Source: Aquipseudomonas alcaligenes
Lineage (GTDB): Bacteria; Pseudomonadota; Gammaproteobacteria; Pseudomonadales; Pseudomonadaceae
DNA length: 64,000 nucleotides
Reading direction: 5' to 3'
NCBI RefSeq assembly: GCF_900156545.1
Contig: NZ_FTNW01000007.1
Coordinates: 265,246 to 329,245 of the forward strand
The position numbers and the translations under genes are program-made. A model generated the notes under the pieces. That model ran no database searches. It was not told where the DNA came from and saw only the letters and a list, made by a program, of their open reading frames with translations. Within the stretch, counting starts at the first letter, position 1. Every line of letters begins with the position of its first letter. Positions 1 through 8,325 of the stretch are shown one piece after another.

Positions 1-824
1 GTTTCGATACGCAGGCGCTGCAGGTAGTGCAGCGGCTTGTCGCCTGTCGCCGCCTGAAAGCGCCGCATGAAGTTGCGGATGCTCATGCCGTGCTGGCGCG
101 CCACGTCCTCGATGCGGAACTTCTCGGCGAAATGCTCTTCCAGCCACTGCTGTACCTGCAGGATGGCCACGTCCTGGTGCAGCTTCTGCCCGCCGAAGCC
201 GATACGTCCCGGGCTGTAGCTGCGCTGGGTCTCATAGAGGATGTCGCGCGCCACGCCCTGGGCGATGCCGGCGCCGCAGTAGCGTTCGATCAGGTAGATG
301 TAGAGGTCGCAGGCCGAGGTCACGCCGCCGGCGCAGTACAGGTTGTCGGCGTCCGATAGGTGCTTGTCCTGGTTCAGCAGCACGCGCGGGAAGCGCTCGG
401 CGAATTCGCGGAAAAAGCGCCAGTAGGTGGTCGCTTCCTTGCCATCGAGCAGGCCGGCCTGGGCCATCCAGAAGACCCCGGTGGCCTCGCCGCAGATGGC
501 GCTGCCGGCGGCGTGCCGTTCACGCAGCCAGGGCAGCACCTCGGGGCAGCGTCGGCAGAGAGCGTCGAAATCGCCCCAGAAGGCCGGCAGGATGATTACC
601 TCGGCCTCGCCCAGGTGGCCATCCACCGGGATCACTGCCTCGCTGAAACTGGTCACCGCCTGTCCGTCCGGGCTGACCACGCGGATCTGGAAGGCGGATG
701 TGGGGCCCAGGCCCTGCTGCTTGCTGTGGCGCAGCCCGGCCATGTGGAAGAAATCGCGCGCCTGCATCAGGGTGGCGGCGAACACGCCATCGGTAGCGAG
801 TATGGCGATGCGTATGGGCGACAT
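1..824 (-). CDS. GlxA-family AraC-type transcriptional regulator (3' end cut by window edge)
   Basis: Reading leftward from ATG at 824, the frame stays open to the window edge (274 codons), so the C-terminus is missing. Residues about 5-190 form a DJ-1/PfpI-like (class I glutamine amidotransferase-like) domain with a Cys111 in the context GSAICGEATG. From about residue 215 an AraC-type helix-turn-helix begins (FRIEDVARQHGMSIRNFMRR) and runs into the edge at LQRLRIE. Such GlxA-like regulators are DNA-binding activators or repressors, often of amino-acid or quaternary-amine metabolism. The ligand here is unknown. The gene is divergent from the acyl-CoA dehydrogenase, with about 140 bp between the start codons, so that gene is the first candidate target. 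Confidence 0.9.
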   Translation of the reverse strand, partial: MSPIRIAILATDGVFAATLMQARDFFHMAGLRHSKQQGLGPTSAFQIRVVSPDGQAVTSFSEAVIPVDGHLGEAEVIILPAFWGDFDALCRRCPEVLPWLRERHAAGSAICGEATGVFWMAQAGLLDGKEATTYWRFFREFAERFPRVLLNQDKHLSDADNLYCAGGVTSACDLYIYLIERYCGAGIAQGVARDILYETQRSYSPGRIGFGGQKLHQDVAILQVQQWLEEHFAEKFRIEDVARQHGMSIRNFMRRFQAATGDKPLHYLQRLRIE

Positions 825-965
825 TGCTATTGTTCTTATTAGTGATTAAACGGTCATCAGGTGGCTGGATCGTCTTATTTTTTGTCGCATGTGTCCAGTG
901 CCGCCGGCACGAGCCCTGGCCTAGAGTGGGTCTCACCCAATGACCACTCAGATACAGGTGTAACA

Positions 966-2102
966 ATGATTCCAAGAACCCTGTTCAGCCCCGAGCACGA
1001 GCTGTTCCGCGAGTCCGTGCGCAAGTTCTTCGAGCAGGAGGCCGTGCCCTTCCATGCGCAATGGGAGAAGGATGGTCATATCGACCGCGCGTTGTGGAAC
1101 AAGGCGGGCGAGGCCGGCATGCTCTGCTCGCACATCCCGGAGGAGTACGGTGGCATGGCCGCGGACTTCCTCTACAGCGCTGTGGTGATTGAGGAGCAGG
1201 CGCGCCTGGGCCTGACCGGTGTCGGCTTCTCCCTGCACTCGGATATCGTCGCGCCCTACATCCTGCATTACGGCAATGAAGAGCAGAAACAGTACTACCT
1301 GCCCAAGCTGGTCAGTGGCGAGCTGGTTACCGCCATCGCCATGACCGAGCCGGGTACCGGCTCCGACCTGCAGGGGGTGAAGACCACCGCCGTGCTGGAT
1401 GGTGACGAGTATGTGATCAACGGTTCGAAGACCTTCATCACCAACGGCTGGCTGGCCGACCTGGTCATCGTCGTGGCCAAGACCGATGCCAAGGCGGGCG
1501 CCAAGGGCATCAGCCTGTTCCTGGTGGATGCCAAGACGCCCGGTTTCTCCAAGGGCAAGCGCCTGGAGAAGGTCGGCATGAAGGCGCAGGACACCTCCGA
1601 GCTGTTCTTCCAGGATGTGCGCATTCCCAAGGCCAACCTGCTGGGCAAGGAGGGTATGGGCTTCGTCTACCTGATGCAGGAACTGCCGCAGGAGCGCCTG
1701 ACTGTCGGCGTCGGCGCCATTGCCTCGGCCGAGGCGGCGCTGAAGTGGACGCTGGACTACACCCGCGAGCGCAAGGCCTTCGGCCGGGCGGTGGCGGATT
1801 TCCAGAACACCCGCTTCAAGCTGGCCGAAATGGCCACCGAGATTCAGGTCGGTCGCGTGTTCGTCGATCGCTGCCTGGAGCTGCACTTGAACAAGAAGCT
1901 CGATGTGCCGACCGCGGCGATGCTCAAGTACTGGGGCACCGACCTGCAGTGCAAGGTGATCGACGAGTGCGTGCAGTTGCACGGCGGCTACGGCTACATG
2001 TGGGAATACCCGATCGCCCGCGCCTGGGCTGACTCGCGGGTACAGCGCATCTATGCCGGTACCAACGAGATCATGAAAGAAATCATCAGCCGCGCCCTGT
2101 AA
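966..2102 (+). CDS. acyl-CoA dehydrogenase, long-chain type
   Basis: A 378-residue FAD flavoenzyme of the acyl-CoA dehydrogenase family, which introduces the alpha-beta double bond in acyl-CoA and passes electrons to ETF. The family signature AMTEPGTGSDLQG and the C-terminal region QLHGGYGYMWEYPIARAW are intact. Near the C-terminus it has IYAGTNEIM, with Ala where medium-chain enzymes carry the catalytic Glu. A Glu at about residue 243 in LPQERL matches the alternative catalytic position of long-chain and isovaleryl-CoA dehydrogenases, so activity is expected. The open frame extends to 861, but ATG at 966 gives the normal N-terminus MIPRTLFSPEHELF. The exact acyl substrate cannot be told from sequence. 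Confidence 0.93.
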   Translation: MIPRTLFSPEHELFRESVRKFFEQEAVPFHAQWEKDGHIDRALWNKAGEAGMLCSHIPEEYGGMAADFLYSAVVIEEQARLGLTGVGFSLHSDIVAPYILHYGNEEQKQYYLPKLVSGELVTAIAMTEPGTGSDLQGVKTTAVLDGDEYVINGSKTFITNGWLADLVIVVAKTDAKAGAKGISLFLVDAKTPGFSKGKRLEKVGMKAQDTSELFFQDVRIPKANLLGKEGMGFVYLMQELPQERLTVGVGAIASAEAALKWTLDYTRERKAFGRAVADFQNTRFKLAEMATEIQVGRVFVDRCLELHLNKKLDVPTAAMLKYWGTDLQCKVIDECVQLHGGYGYMWEYPIARAWADSRVQRIYAGTNEIMKEIISRAL

Positions 2103-2116
2103 GGACGGCGGATGCG

Positions 2117-2143
2117 AAAAGCCCGGCTCTGGCCGGGCTTTCT
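2117..2143. terminator. bidirectional hairpin terminator between acd and tas
   Basis: Perfect 8-bp stem AGCCCGGC / GCCGGGCT with a 4-base loop at 2121-2140, flanked by A and T runs. It lies between the convergent stop codons at 2102 and 2148, so it can serve both genes. Confidence 0.75.
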
Positions 2144-2147
2144 CGTT

Positions 2148-3185
2148 TCAGGGCGCCGGGTTGGGCTGTTCGCGGTGAATCGCCTCGATGGCGTCCAGCA
2201 GTTCGTCGCTCAGTTCCAGGCTCAGGCTGCCGAGGTTGCTCTCCAGTTGCTCCAGGCTGGTGGCGCCGATGATGTTGCTGGTGACGAAGGGCTGGCGGGT
2301 GACGAAGGCCAGGGCCATCTGTGCCGGGTCCAGCCCATGCTCCTTGGCCAGCGCTACGTAGCGGCTGCAGGCGGCGATGGCCTGCGGGTTGGTGTAGCGG
2401 GCGAAGCGGCTGAACAGGGTGATGCGGGCATTGGCCGGGCGCGCGCCGTTCTCGTATTTGCCCGAGAGCATGCCAAAGGCCAGCGGCGAGTAAGCCAGCA
2501 GCCCGCACTGTTCGCGCATGGCGACCTCGGCCAGGCCGACCTCGAAGCTGCGGTTGAGCAGGTTGTAGGGGTTCTGGATCGACACCGCGCGCGGCAGGTC
2601 CAGCCGGTCCGCCAGTTGCAGGTACTTCATGGCGCCCCAGGCCGTCTCGTTGGACAGGCCGATGTGGCGGATCTTGCCGGCCTTGACCTGTTCACCCAGC
2701 ACTTCCAGGGTTTCCTGCAGCGGGGTGAAGTCCTGTTCCTGGTGGCGATAGCCGAGCTGGCCGAAGAAGTTGGTGCTGCGCTCCGGCCAGTGCAGCTGGT
2801 AGAGGTCGATCCAGTCGGTCTGCAGGCGCTTGAGGCTGTCGTCCAGCGCCGCGACTATGTGCTGGCGGTTGTGCTTGAGTTGGCCGCCGCGGATGTAGTC
2901 GATACCGTTGCCGGGGCCGGCCACCTTGCTCGCCAGCACCCAGTCGGCGCGATCATCGCGGGCCTTGAAGTAGTTGCCGATGATGCGTTCGGTGGCGCCG
3001 TAGGTGTCGCGGCGCGGCGGGACCGGGTACATCTCTGCGGTATCGAGGAAGTTGATGCCGCAGGCCTTGGCGCGGTCGATCTGGGCGAAGCCCTCGGCCT
3101 CGCTGTTCTGTTCGCCCCAGGTCATGCTGCCCAGGCACAGGGCGCTGACCTGCAGATCGCTGCGGCCCAGTTGGCGATATTCCAT
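2148..3185 (-). CDS. tas: NADP(H)-dependent aldo/keto reductase Tas
   Basis: 345 residues, the length of E. coli Tas (346), and very similar along its whole length: an N-terminal GLGTM-like LGSMTWGEQNSEAEGFAQ, the family-specific EMYPVPPRRDTYGATE, IQNPYNLLNRSFEVGLAEVA, and a C-terminal GATSLEQLESNL. The aldo/keto reductase tetrad is visible as Asp and Tyr in FLDTAEMY, Lys in VLASKVAG and His in YQLHWPER. It is a cytosolic TIM-barrel oxidoreductase. The physiological substrate is not established. It is convergent with the acyl-CoA dehydrogenase and is probably a single-gene unit. Confidence 0.9.
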   Translation of the reverse strand: MEYRQLGRSDLQVSALCLGSMTWGEQNSEAEGFAQIDRAKACGINFLDTAEMYPVPPRRDTYGATERIIGNYFKARDDRADWVLASKVAGPGNGIDYIRGGQLKHNRQHIVAALDDSLKRLQTDWIDLYQLHWPERSTNFFGQLGYRHQEQDFTPLQETLEVLGEQVKAGKIRHIGLSNETAWGAMKYLQLADRLDLPRAVSIQNPYNLLNRSFEVGLAEVAMREQCGLLAYSPLAFGMLSGKYENGARPANARITLFSRFARYTNPQAIAACSRYVALAKEHGLDPAQMALAFVTRQPFVTSNIIGATSLEQLESNLGSLSLELSDELLDAIEAIHREQPNPAP

Positions 3186-3274
3186 GTGCTGCTCCTCGGT
3201 TCAGCGGCAAAGGCCAAGCATAAAGCAGGTTGCTATTTCTGCAGCAATCGGCATAATTCCGCGGCTTTCTCGGC

Positions 3275-3320
3275 GGGGATGCCTAGCCCGTGCGAGAAGG
3301 AAGGTGGGGATGCCTAGCCC
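3275..3320. repeat. short direct repeat upstream of rplM
   Basis: The 15-mer GGGGATGCCTAGCCC occurs at 3275-3289 and again at 3306-3320, a 31-bp period, in the 277-bp non-coding gap between tas and rplM. Nothing else recognisable lies in this part of the gap. Confidence 0.6.
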
Positions 3321-3386
3321 ACCGAAACCCCCGCCGTGGCGGACGCGCTGACCCGAGCCCCCGATAGCGTCTGTTTCCGGCTGCCT

Positions 3387-3414
3387 TTGACCTTGTCAAA
3401 GCAAGCACTATTCA
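3387..3414 (+). promoter_or_regulatory. candidate sigma-70 promoter of rplM-rpsI
   Basis: TTGACC at 3387-3392 and TATTCA at 3409-3414 are separated by 16 bp and sit about 50 bp before the rplM start. Only sequence resemblance supports it. Confidence 0.45.
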
Positions 3415-3462
3415 GTAAGATCCGCCGTCTTATTTTCAGGGCGGCCCCTGAGGCTATAGCGA

Positions 3463-3891
3463 ATGAAGACTTTTACTGCAAAACCGGAAACTGTTAAGCG
3501 CGACTGGTACGTCGTCGACGCTGCAGGTCAGACCCTGGGTCGTCTGGCCACCGAAATCGCCAGCCGTCTGCGCGGCAAGCACAAGCCGGAATACACCCCG
3601 CACGTTGATACCGGCGACTACATCGTCGTGATCAACGCCGAGCAGGTGCGTGTCACCGGCGCCAAGACCAGCGACAAGATGTACTACTCGCACTCCGGCT
3701 TCCCGGGCGGCATCAAGGAAATCAGCTTCGAGAAGCTGATCGCCAAGGCCCCCGAGCGCGTGATCGAGACCGCGGTCAAGGGCATGCTGCCGAAGAACCC
3801 GCTGGGTCGCGACATGTATCGCAAGCTGAAGGTGTACAAGGGTGCCAACCACCCGCACACCGCTCAGCAGCCCCAAGAACTGAAGATTTAA
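3463..3891 (+). CDS. rplM: 50S ribosomal protein L13
   Basis: 142 residues, the standard bacterial length. Diagnostic segments include the N-terminal KRDWYVVDAAGQTLGRLATE, the central HVDTGDYIVVINAEQ and RVIETAVKGMLPKNPLGRDM. L13 is an early-assembly protein of the large ribosomal subunit. It is followed 14 bp later by rpsI, the conserved L13-S9 operon pair, with a terminator after rpsI. Confidence 0.98.
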   Translation: MKTFTAKPETVKRDWYVVDAAGQTLGRLATEIASRLRGKHKPEYTPHVDTGDYIVVINAEQVRVTGAKTSDKMYYSHSGFPGGIKEISFEKLIAKAPERVIETAVKGMLPKNPLGRDMYRKLKVYKGANHPHTAQQPQELKI

Positions 3892-3905
3892 CGGAATAGT
3901 TCATT

Positions 3906-4298
3906 ATGTCGGCGACTCAAAACTACGGCACTGGCCGTCGCAAGACCGCAACCGCGCGCGTATTCCTGCGCCCGGGTACTGGCAAGATCTCCATCAACAA
4001 CCGCAGCCTGGATAACTTCTTCGGCCGCGAGACCGCTCGCATGGTCGTACGTCAGCCGCTGGAGCTGACCGAGACCACCGAGAAGTTCGACATCTACGTC
4101 ACCGTTCTCGGTGGTGGTGTCAGTGGTCAGGCCGGTGCTATCCGTCACGGCATCACTCGCGCTCTGATCGAGTATGACGAAAGCCTGCGCAGCCCGCTGC
4201 GTAAAGCCGGCTACGTCACTCGTGACGCCCGTGAAGTCGAGCGTAAGAAAGTGGGTCTGCGTAAAGCGCGTAAGCGTCCGCAGTACTCCAAGCGTTAA
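3906..4298 (+). CDS. rpsI: 30S ribosomal protein S9
   Basis: 130 residues with the S9 N-terminus YGTGRRKTATARVFLRPGTG and the basic C-terminal tail KARKRPQYSKR, which in S9 reaches the P-site tRNA. It is co-transcribed with rplM, and a strong hairpin follows at 4318. Confidence 0.98.
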   Translation: MSATQNYGTGRRKTATARVFLRPGTGKISINNRSLDNFFGRETARMVVRQPLELTETTEKFDIYVTVLGGGVSGQAGAIRHGITRALIEYDESLRSPLRKAGYVTRDAREVERKKVGLRKARKRPQYSKR

Positions 4299-4317
4299 TT
4301 CGCTGCTACGTTCAAAG

Positions 4318-4350
4318 ACGCCCAGTTCCGTTTGGAACTGGGCGTTTTTT
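4318..4350 (+). terminator. rho-independent terminator of rplM-rpsI
   Basis: Stem ACGCCCAGTTCC / GGAACTGGGCGT around the loop GTTT, followed by six T residues at 4345-4350, 20 bp after the rpsI stop. The next 200 bp up to petA hold no recognisable gene and presumably contain the bc1 operon promoter. Confidence 0.9.
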
Positions 4351-4548
4351 ATTGTCCCGGTTTTTGTCTGCGACAACCTGTCGCATTGGTGGAGAGCCCG
4401 ATCTGCAAGGCCTGCGAGCATTTTGTATCCGGTAATTGCCTTGTCAGAAAAGGGGCTTTTCTTTACCATTCGGCAAATTTTGTGCGGCCCGATTTATTAC
4501 TTAGTAGAGGCCTGACAACAGGCCACAAAGCTGATGGGAGACGACTGA

Positions 4549-5142
4549 ATGAGCAATGACGGCGTGAATGCAGGCCGGCGTCGCTTCCTGGTGGCGGCCA
4601 CTTCGGTGGTTGGTGCTGCCGGAGCGGTGGGGGCTGCGACTCCGTTCGTGGGGTCATGGTTCCCCAGTGCCAAGGCCAAGGCGGCCGGCGCACCGGTGAA
4701 AGTGAATATCGCCAAGGTCGAACCCGGCCAGCAGATGGTCGCCGAGTGGCGCGGTCAGCCGGTGTTCATCGTGCGCCGTACCGAGGAGATCCTGGCCAAC
4801 CTGACCAAGATCGAAGGTAGCGTTGCCGATCCGGAATCTGCCGCATCTGTGCAGCCGACCTATGTCGACAAGAAGACTCGTGCCATCAAGCCGGAGATTC
4901 TGGTACTGGTCGGTCTGTGCACCCACTTGGGCTGCGCTCCGTCCTTCCGTCCGGAAGTGGCGCCGGCCGACCTCGGCCCGGATTGGGTCGGTGGTTACTT
5001 CTGCCCTTGCCACGGCTCGCGCTACGATCTCGCCGGTCGTGTCTACAAGGCCCAGCCCGCGCCGCTGAACCTGCCGGTTCCGCCGCATTCCTACGAAACC
5101 GATGAAGTCATCATCATCGGCGTGGACCAGGAGAAAGCATGA
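4549..5142 (+). CDS. petA: ubiquinol-cytochrome c reductase Rieske iron-sulfur subunit
   Basis: 197 residues. The N-terminus carries a twin-arginine-type motif (RRRFLVAA) leading into a hydrophobic anchor, as in other Rieske proteins exported folded by Tat. Both cluster-binding boxes are present: CTHLGC from residue 124 and CPCHGS from residue 152. By homology the 2Fe-2S ligands are Cys124, His126, Cys152 and His155, with a Cys129-Cys154 disulfide. It transfers electrons from ubiquinol to cytochrome c1 at the inner membrane. It is the first gene of the petABC operon and overlaps petB by 4 bp (ATGA). Confidence 0.97.
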   Translation: MSNDGVNAGRRRFLVAATSVVGAAGAVGAATPFVGSWFPSAKAKAAGAPVKVNIAKVEPGQQMVAEWRGQPVFIVRRTEEILANLTKIEGSVADPESAASVQPTYVDKKTRAIKPEILVLVGLCTHLGCAPSFRPEVAPADLGPDWVGGYFCPCHGSRYDLAGRVYKAQPAPLNLPVPPHSYETDEVIIIGVDQEKA

Positions 5143-6353
5143 TGGAAAAATTCATGGCCTGGATCGATGCGCGCTTCCCCGCGACCAAGATGTGGGAAGA
5201 CCATCTGAGCAAGTACTACGCACCGAAGAACTTCAACTTCTTCTACTTCTTCGGCTCGCTGGCCCTGCTGGTGCTGGTCAACCAGATCCTCACCGGCATC
5301 TGGCTGACCATGAGCTTCACCCCGTCCGCCGAGGAGGCCTTCGCTTCCGTCGAGTACATCATGCGCGACGTGGAGTACGGCTGGATCATCCGCTACCTGC
5401 ACTCCACCGGTGCCTCCGCGTTCTTCGTGGTGGTCTACCTGCACATGTTCCGCGGTCTGCTCTACGGCTCCTACCAGAAGCCGCGCGAGCTGGTGTGGAT
5501 CTTCGGCATGCTGATCTACCTGTGCCTGATGGCCGAGGCCTTCATGGGCTACCTGCTGCCGTGGGGCCAGATGTCCTACTGGGGCGCCCAGGTGATCATC
5601 TCGCTGTTCGGTGCCATCCCGGTGATCGGCGATGACCTGACCCAGTGGATCCGTGGTGACTACCTGATTTCGGGCATCACCCTGAACCGCTTCTTCGCCC
5701 TGCATGTGATCGCTCTGCCGATCGTCCTGCTTGGCCTGGTCGTGCTGCACATCCTGGCGCTGCACGAAGTGGGTTCGAACAACCCGGACGGCGTGGACAT
5801 CAAGAAGAACAAGGACGCCAACGGCGTACCGGTCGACGGCATTGCCTTCCACCCGTACTACACCGTGAAGGACATCGTTGGTGTCGTGGTCTTCCTGTTC
5901 GTCTTCTGTGCCGTGGTGTTCTTCTTCCCGGAGATGGGTGGCTACTTCCTTGAGAAGCCCAACTTCGAGCAGGCCAACCCGTTCAAGACGCCTGAGCACA
6001 TTGCCCCGGTTTGGTACTTCACGCCTTACTACGCCATTTTGCGCGCCGTGCCGGACAAGCTGCTGGGCGTGATTGCCATGGGTGCTGCCATCGCCATCCT
6101 GTTCGTCCTGCCGTGGCTCGACCGTAGCCCGGTCAAGTCCATGCGCTACAAGGGCTGGATGAGCAAGGTCTGGCTGGTGATCTTCTGCATCTCCTTCGTG
6201 ATTCTTGGCGTACTGGGCGTGCTGGCTCCGACTCCGGGTCGTACCCTGCTGTCGCAGATCTGCACTGCGCTGTATTTCGCCTACTTCATCCTGATGCCGT
6301 TCTACACCCGGATGGAGAAGACTAAACCGGTTCCGGAAAGGGTGACTGGCTGA
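5139..6353 (+). CDS. petB: ubiquinol-cytochrome c reductase cytochrome b subunit
   Basis: 404 residues, a full-length fused cytochrome b with eight predicted membrane helices. It carries the two heme b groups and both quinone sites. Visible family segments are VNQILTGIWLTMSF, LLPWGQMSYWGAQVI and the Qo-site region HIAPVWYFTPYYAILRAVPD. The Glu of the textbook PEWY motif is Val here (PVWY). Two adjacent ATG codons begin the gene; the first overlaps the petA stop. The gene ends on the petC start codon (TGATG). Confidence 0.97.
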   Translation: MMEKFMAWIDARFPATKMWEDHLSKYYAPKNFNFFYFFGSLALLVLVNQILTGIWLTMSFTPSAEEAFASVEYIMRDVEYGWIIRYLHSTGASAFFVVVYLHMFRGLLYGSYQKPRELVWIFGMLIYLCLMAEAFMGYLLPWGQMSYWGAQVIISLFGAIPVIGDDLTQWIRGDYLISGITLNRFFALHVIALPIVLLGLVVLHILALHEVGSNNPDGVDIKKNKDANGVPVDGIAFHPYYTVKDIVGVVVFLFVFCAVVFFFPEMGGYFLEKPNFEQANPFKTPEHIAPVWYFTPYYAILRAVPDKLLGVIAMGAAIAILFVLPWLDRSPVKSMRYKGWMSKVWLVIFCISFVILGVLGVLAPTPGRTLLSQICTALYFAYFILMPFYTRMEKTKPVPERVTG

Positions 6354-7132
6354 TGAAAAAGCAATTTGCCGCACTGATTCTCGCTCTACTGCCAGGCTTG
6401 GCTTTTGCCGCTGGCAGCGGTTATCCCCTGGACAAGGTGGATATCGATTTCACTGACAAAGTTGCCATGCAGGATGGTGCGCGCACCTTCGCCAACTACT
6501 GCATGGGCTGCCACAGTGCCAAATTCCAGCGCTATGAGCGGGTTGCCGATGACATCGGTATTCCGCATGAGCTGATGCTGGAAAATCTGGTGTTTACCGG
6601 TGCCAAGATCGGTGACCACATGAAGATCGGCATGCAGCCTGAAGACGCCAAGGCCTGGTTCGGTGCGGCTCCGCCCGACCTGACCCTGGTCGCCCGTGTG
6701 CGTGGTACCGACTGGCTGTATACCTACCTGCGTACATTCTACGAAGATCCGACCCGTCCGCTGGGCGCCAACAACAAGGTCTTCCCGAACGTCGGCATGC
6801 CGAACGTGCTGGTCGGTCTGCAGGGTCGCCAGGTCATCGGTTGCAAGCAGGTTCAGGTGGTCGAGGATGGCAAGAAGCAGTACGACCCGCTGACCGGCGC
6901 GCCGATCACTCATGAGGCCTGCGATCAGCTGACCGTGGTGCCCGAGACCGGCAAGCTGAGCGAAGCCGAGTTCGACGAGAAGATTCACAACCTAGTGACC
7001 TTCCTCGCCTACTCGGCCAACCCGGTCAAGCTGGAGAGCCAGCGCATCGGTACCTATGTGCTGCTGTACCTGGCCTTCTTCTTCGTGTTCGCCTACCTGC
7101 TGAAGCGCGAATACTGGAAGGACGTGCACTGA
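6353..7132 (+). CDS. petC: cytochrome c1 subunit of the bc1 complex
   Basis: 259 residues: a Sec signal peptide (MKKQFAALILALLPGLAFA), a single c-type heme site CMGCH at residues 50-54, and a C-terminal anchor helix followed by KREYWKDVH. Cytochrome c1 takes electrons from the Rieske protein and gives them to soluble cytochromes c in the periplasm. It is the last gene of petABC, and a long hairpin follows at 7153. Confidence 0.96.
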   Translation: MKKQFAALILALLPGLAFAAGSGYPLDKVDIDFTDKVAMQDGARTFANYCMGCHSAKFQRYERVADDIGIPHELMLENLVFTGAKIGDHMKIGMQPEDAKAWFGAAPPDLTLVARVRGTDWLYTYLRTFYEDPTRPLGANNKVFPNVGMPNVLVGLQGRQVIGCKQVQVVEDGKKQYDPLTGAPITHEACDQLTVVPETGKLSEAEFDEKIHNLVTFLAYSANPVKLESQRIGTYVLLYLAFFFVFAYLLKREYWKDVH

Positions 7133-7152
7133 TCCATCGCGTTACCGCTGTC

Positions 7153-7190
7153 GACGCACGCGCCCCTCAAGGGCGCGTGCGTCTTTCTGT
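7153..7190 (+). terminator. terminator after petABC
   Basis: A perfect 13-bp stem GACGCACGCGCCC / GGGCGCGTGCGTC with a 5-base loop, followed by the T-rich TTTCTGTTT, in the 90-bp gap between petC and sspA. Confidence 0.8.
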
Positions 7191-7222
7191 TTCTGCCATA
7201 TCGAAAAACCAGGAGGGACGCC

Positions 7223-7840
7223 ATGGCCGCGACCAATAAGCTGGCCTGTTATTCCGACCCTGCCGACCACTATTCTCATCGTGTGCGCCTGGTGCTGGCC
7301 GAGAAGGGGGTCAGTGCCGAGATCATCGATGTCCAGGCCGGGCGCTGCCCACCCAAGCTGGCCGAGGCCAATCCCTACGGCGGCGTGCCAACCCTGGTCG
7401 ATCGTGACCTGGCGTTGTACGAGTCGACCGTGGTGATGGAGTATCTCGACGAACGCTACCCGCACCCGCCGCTGTTGCCGGTGTATCCGGTCGACCGCGC
7501 CAAGAGTCGCCTGCTGATGCATCGTATCCAGCGTGACTGGGTCAAGCTGGTCGACCTGATTCTGGACTCGCGCACCAAGGAGGCCGACAGGGCTTTGGCG
7601 CGCAAGGAGCTGCGCGAGAGCCTGACCGGCGTATCGGCGCTGTTTGCCGACAAGCCGTTCTTCCTCAGCGATGAAATGAGCCTGGTGGACTGCTGCCTGC
7701 TGCCGATCCTGTGGCGCCTGCCGCGCCTGGGTATCGAGCTGCCGCGCCCGGCCAAGCCATTGCTGGATTACATGGAGCGGATGTTTGCCCGCGAGGCCTT
7801 CCAGGTCAGCCTGTCCACCGTCGAGCGCGACATGCGCTGA
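7223..7840 (+). CDS. sspA: stringent starvation protein A
   Basis: 205 residues with a glutathione-transferase fold: thioredoxin-like N-terminus YSDPADHYSHRVRLVLAEKG, then NPYGGVPTLVDRDLALYEST, and an alpha-helical C-terminal half. In E. coli SspA binds RNA polymerase and is not an active GST; it acts in stationary phase and stress. A clear ribosome site (CAGGAGGG) precedes the ATG. sspB follows after 16 bp, the usual sspAB operon. Confidence 0.95.
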   Translation: MAATNKLACYSDPADHYSHRVRLVLAEKGVSAEIIDVQAGRCPPKLAEANPYGGVPTLVDRDLALYESTVVMEYLDERYPHPPLLPVYPVDRAKSRLLMHRIQRDWVKLVDLILDSRTKEADRALARKELRESLTGVSALFADKPFFLSDEMSLVDCCLLPILWRLPRLGIELPRPAKPLLDYMERMFAREAFQVSLSTVERDMR

Positions 7841-7856
7841 GCCGAGGAGAGTCGAG

Positions 7857-8270
7857 ATGAATTCCAGTCGTCCTTATCTGGTGCGCGCCCTCTACGAGTG
7901 GATAGTCGACAACGACTGTACGCCGCACCTGCTGGTCAATGCCGAGTTCCCGGGCGTGCGTGTGCCGCCAGGCTATGCCAACGACGGCCAGATCGTGCTC
8001 AACGTGTCACCCAGTGCCGTGCGCAATCTGCACATGGATAACGAGGCTGTGAGCTTCGAGGGGCGTTTCGGCGGTGTTGCCCATTCGCTGTTCATCCCCT
8101 CTGGCGCCATGCTGGCGATCTATGCGCGGGAGAATGGCCAGGGCATGGTGTTCGAGTTGGAGCCGCCGGTGGATGACGACGAGGAGGGGCCGGAGCCTGA
8201 TGGTGACGGCCCGTCCGGCGATGAGCCGCCCCGGCCCAGCGGGCGACCCAGTCTGAAGGTGGTCAAGTAG
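7857..8270 (+). CDS. sspB: stringent starvation protein B, ClpXP specificity factor
   Basis: 137 residues. The N-terminal two-thirds is the substrate-binding domain (SSRPYLVRALYEWIVDNDCT, then FGGVAHSLFIPSGAMLAIYA) that recognises ssrA-tagged proteins. An acidic and proline-rich linker follows, and the extreme C-terminus RPSLKVVK is the ClpX-binding tail. It tethers tagged substrates to ClpXP. The start is set by GAGGAG eight bases before the ATG at 7857; the longer open frame from 7785 overlaps sspA and lacks family support. Confidence 0.96.
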   Translation: MNSSRPYLVRALYEWIVDNDCTPHLLVNAEFPGVRVPPGYANDGQIVLNVSPSAVRNLHMDNEAVSFEGRFGGVAHSLFIPSGAMLAIYARENGQGMVFELEPPVDDDEEGPEPDGDGPSGDEPPRPSGRPSLKVVK

Positions 8271-8280
8271 AAAACAAAAA

Positions 8281-8304
8281 AGGCGCTCCGCGGAGCGCCT
8301 TTTT
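8281..8304 (+). terminator. terminator of sspAB
   Basis: Perfect palindromic stem AGGCGCTCCGCGGAGCGCCT at 8281-8300 with A residues before it and T residues after it, so it may also act on the leftward dolP gene whose stop is at 8326. Confidence 0.85.
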
Positions 8305-8325
8305 CATGTCTGTCGCGAGCGCGAC

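Noticed and set aside
966..2102. Acyl-CoA dehydrogenase as inactive because IYAGTNE lacks the medium-chain catalytic Glu
   Set aside because: The Glu in LPQERL (about residue 243) matches the catalytic position of long-chain and isovaleryl-CoA enzymes.
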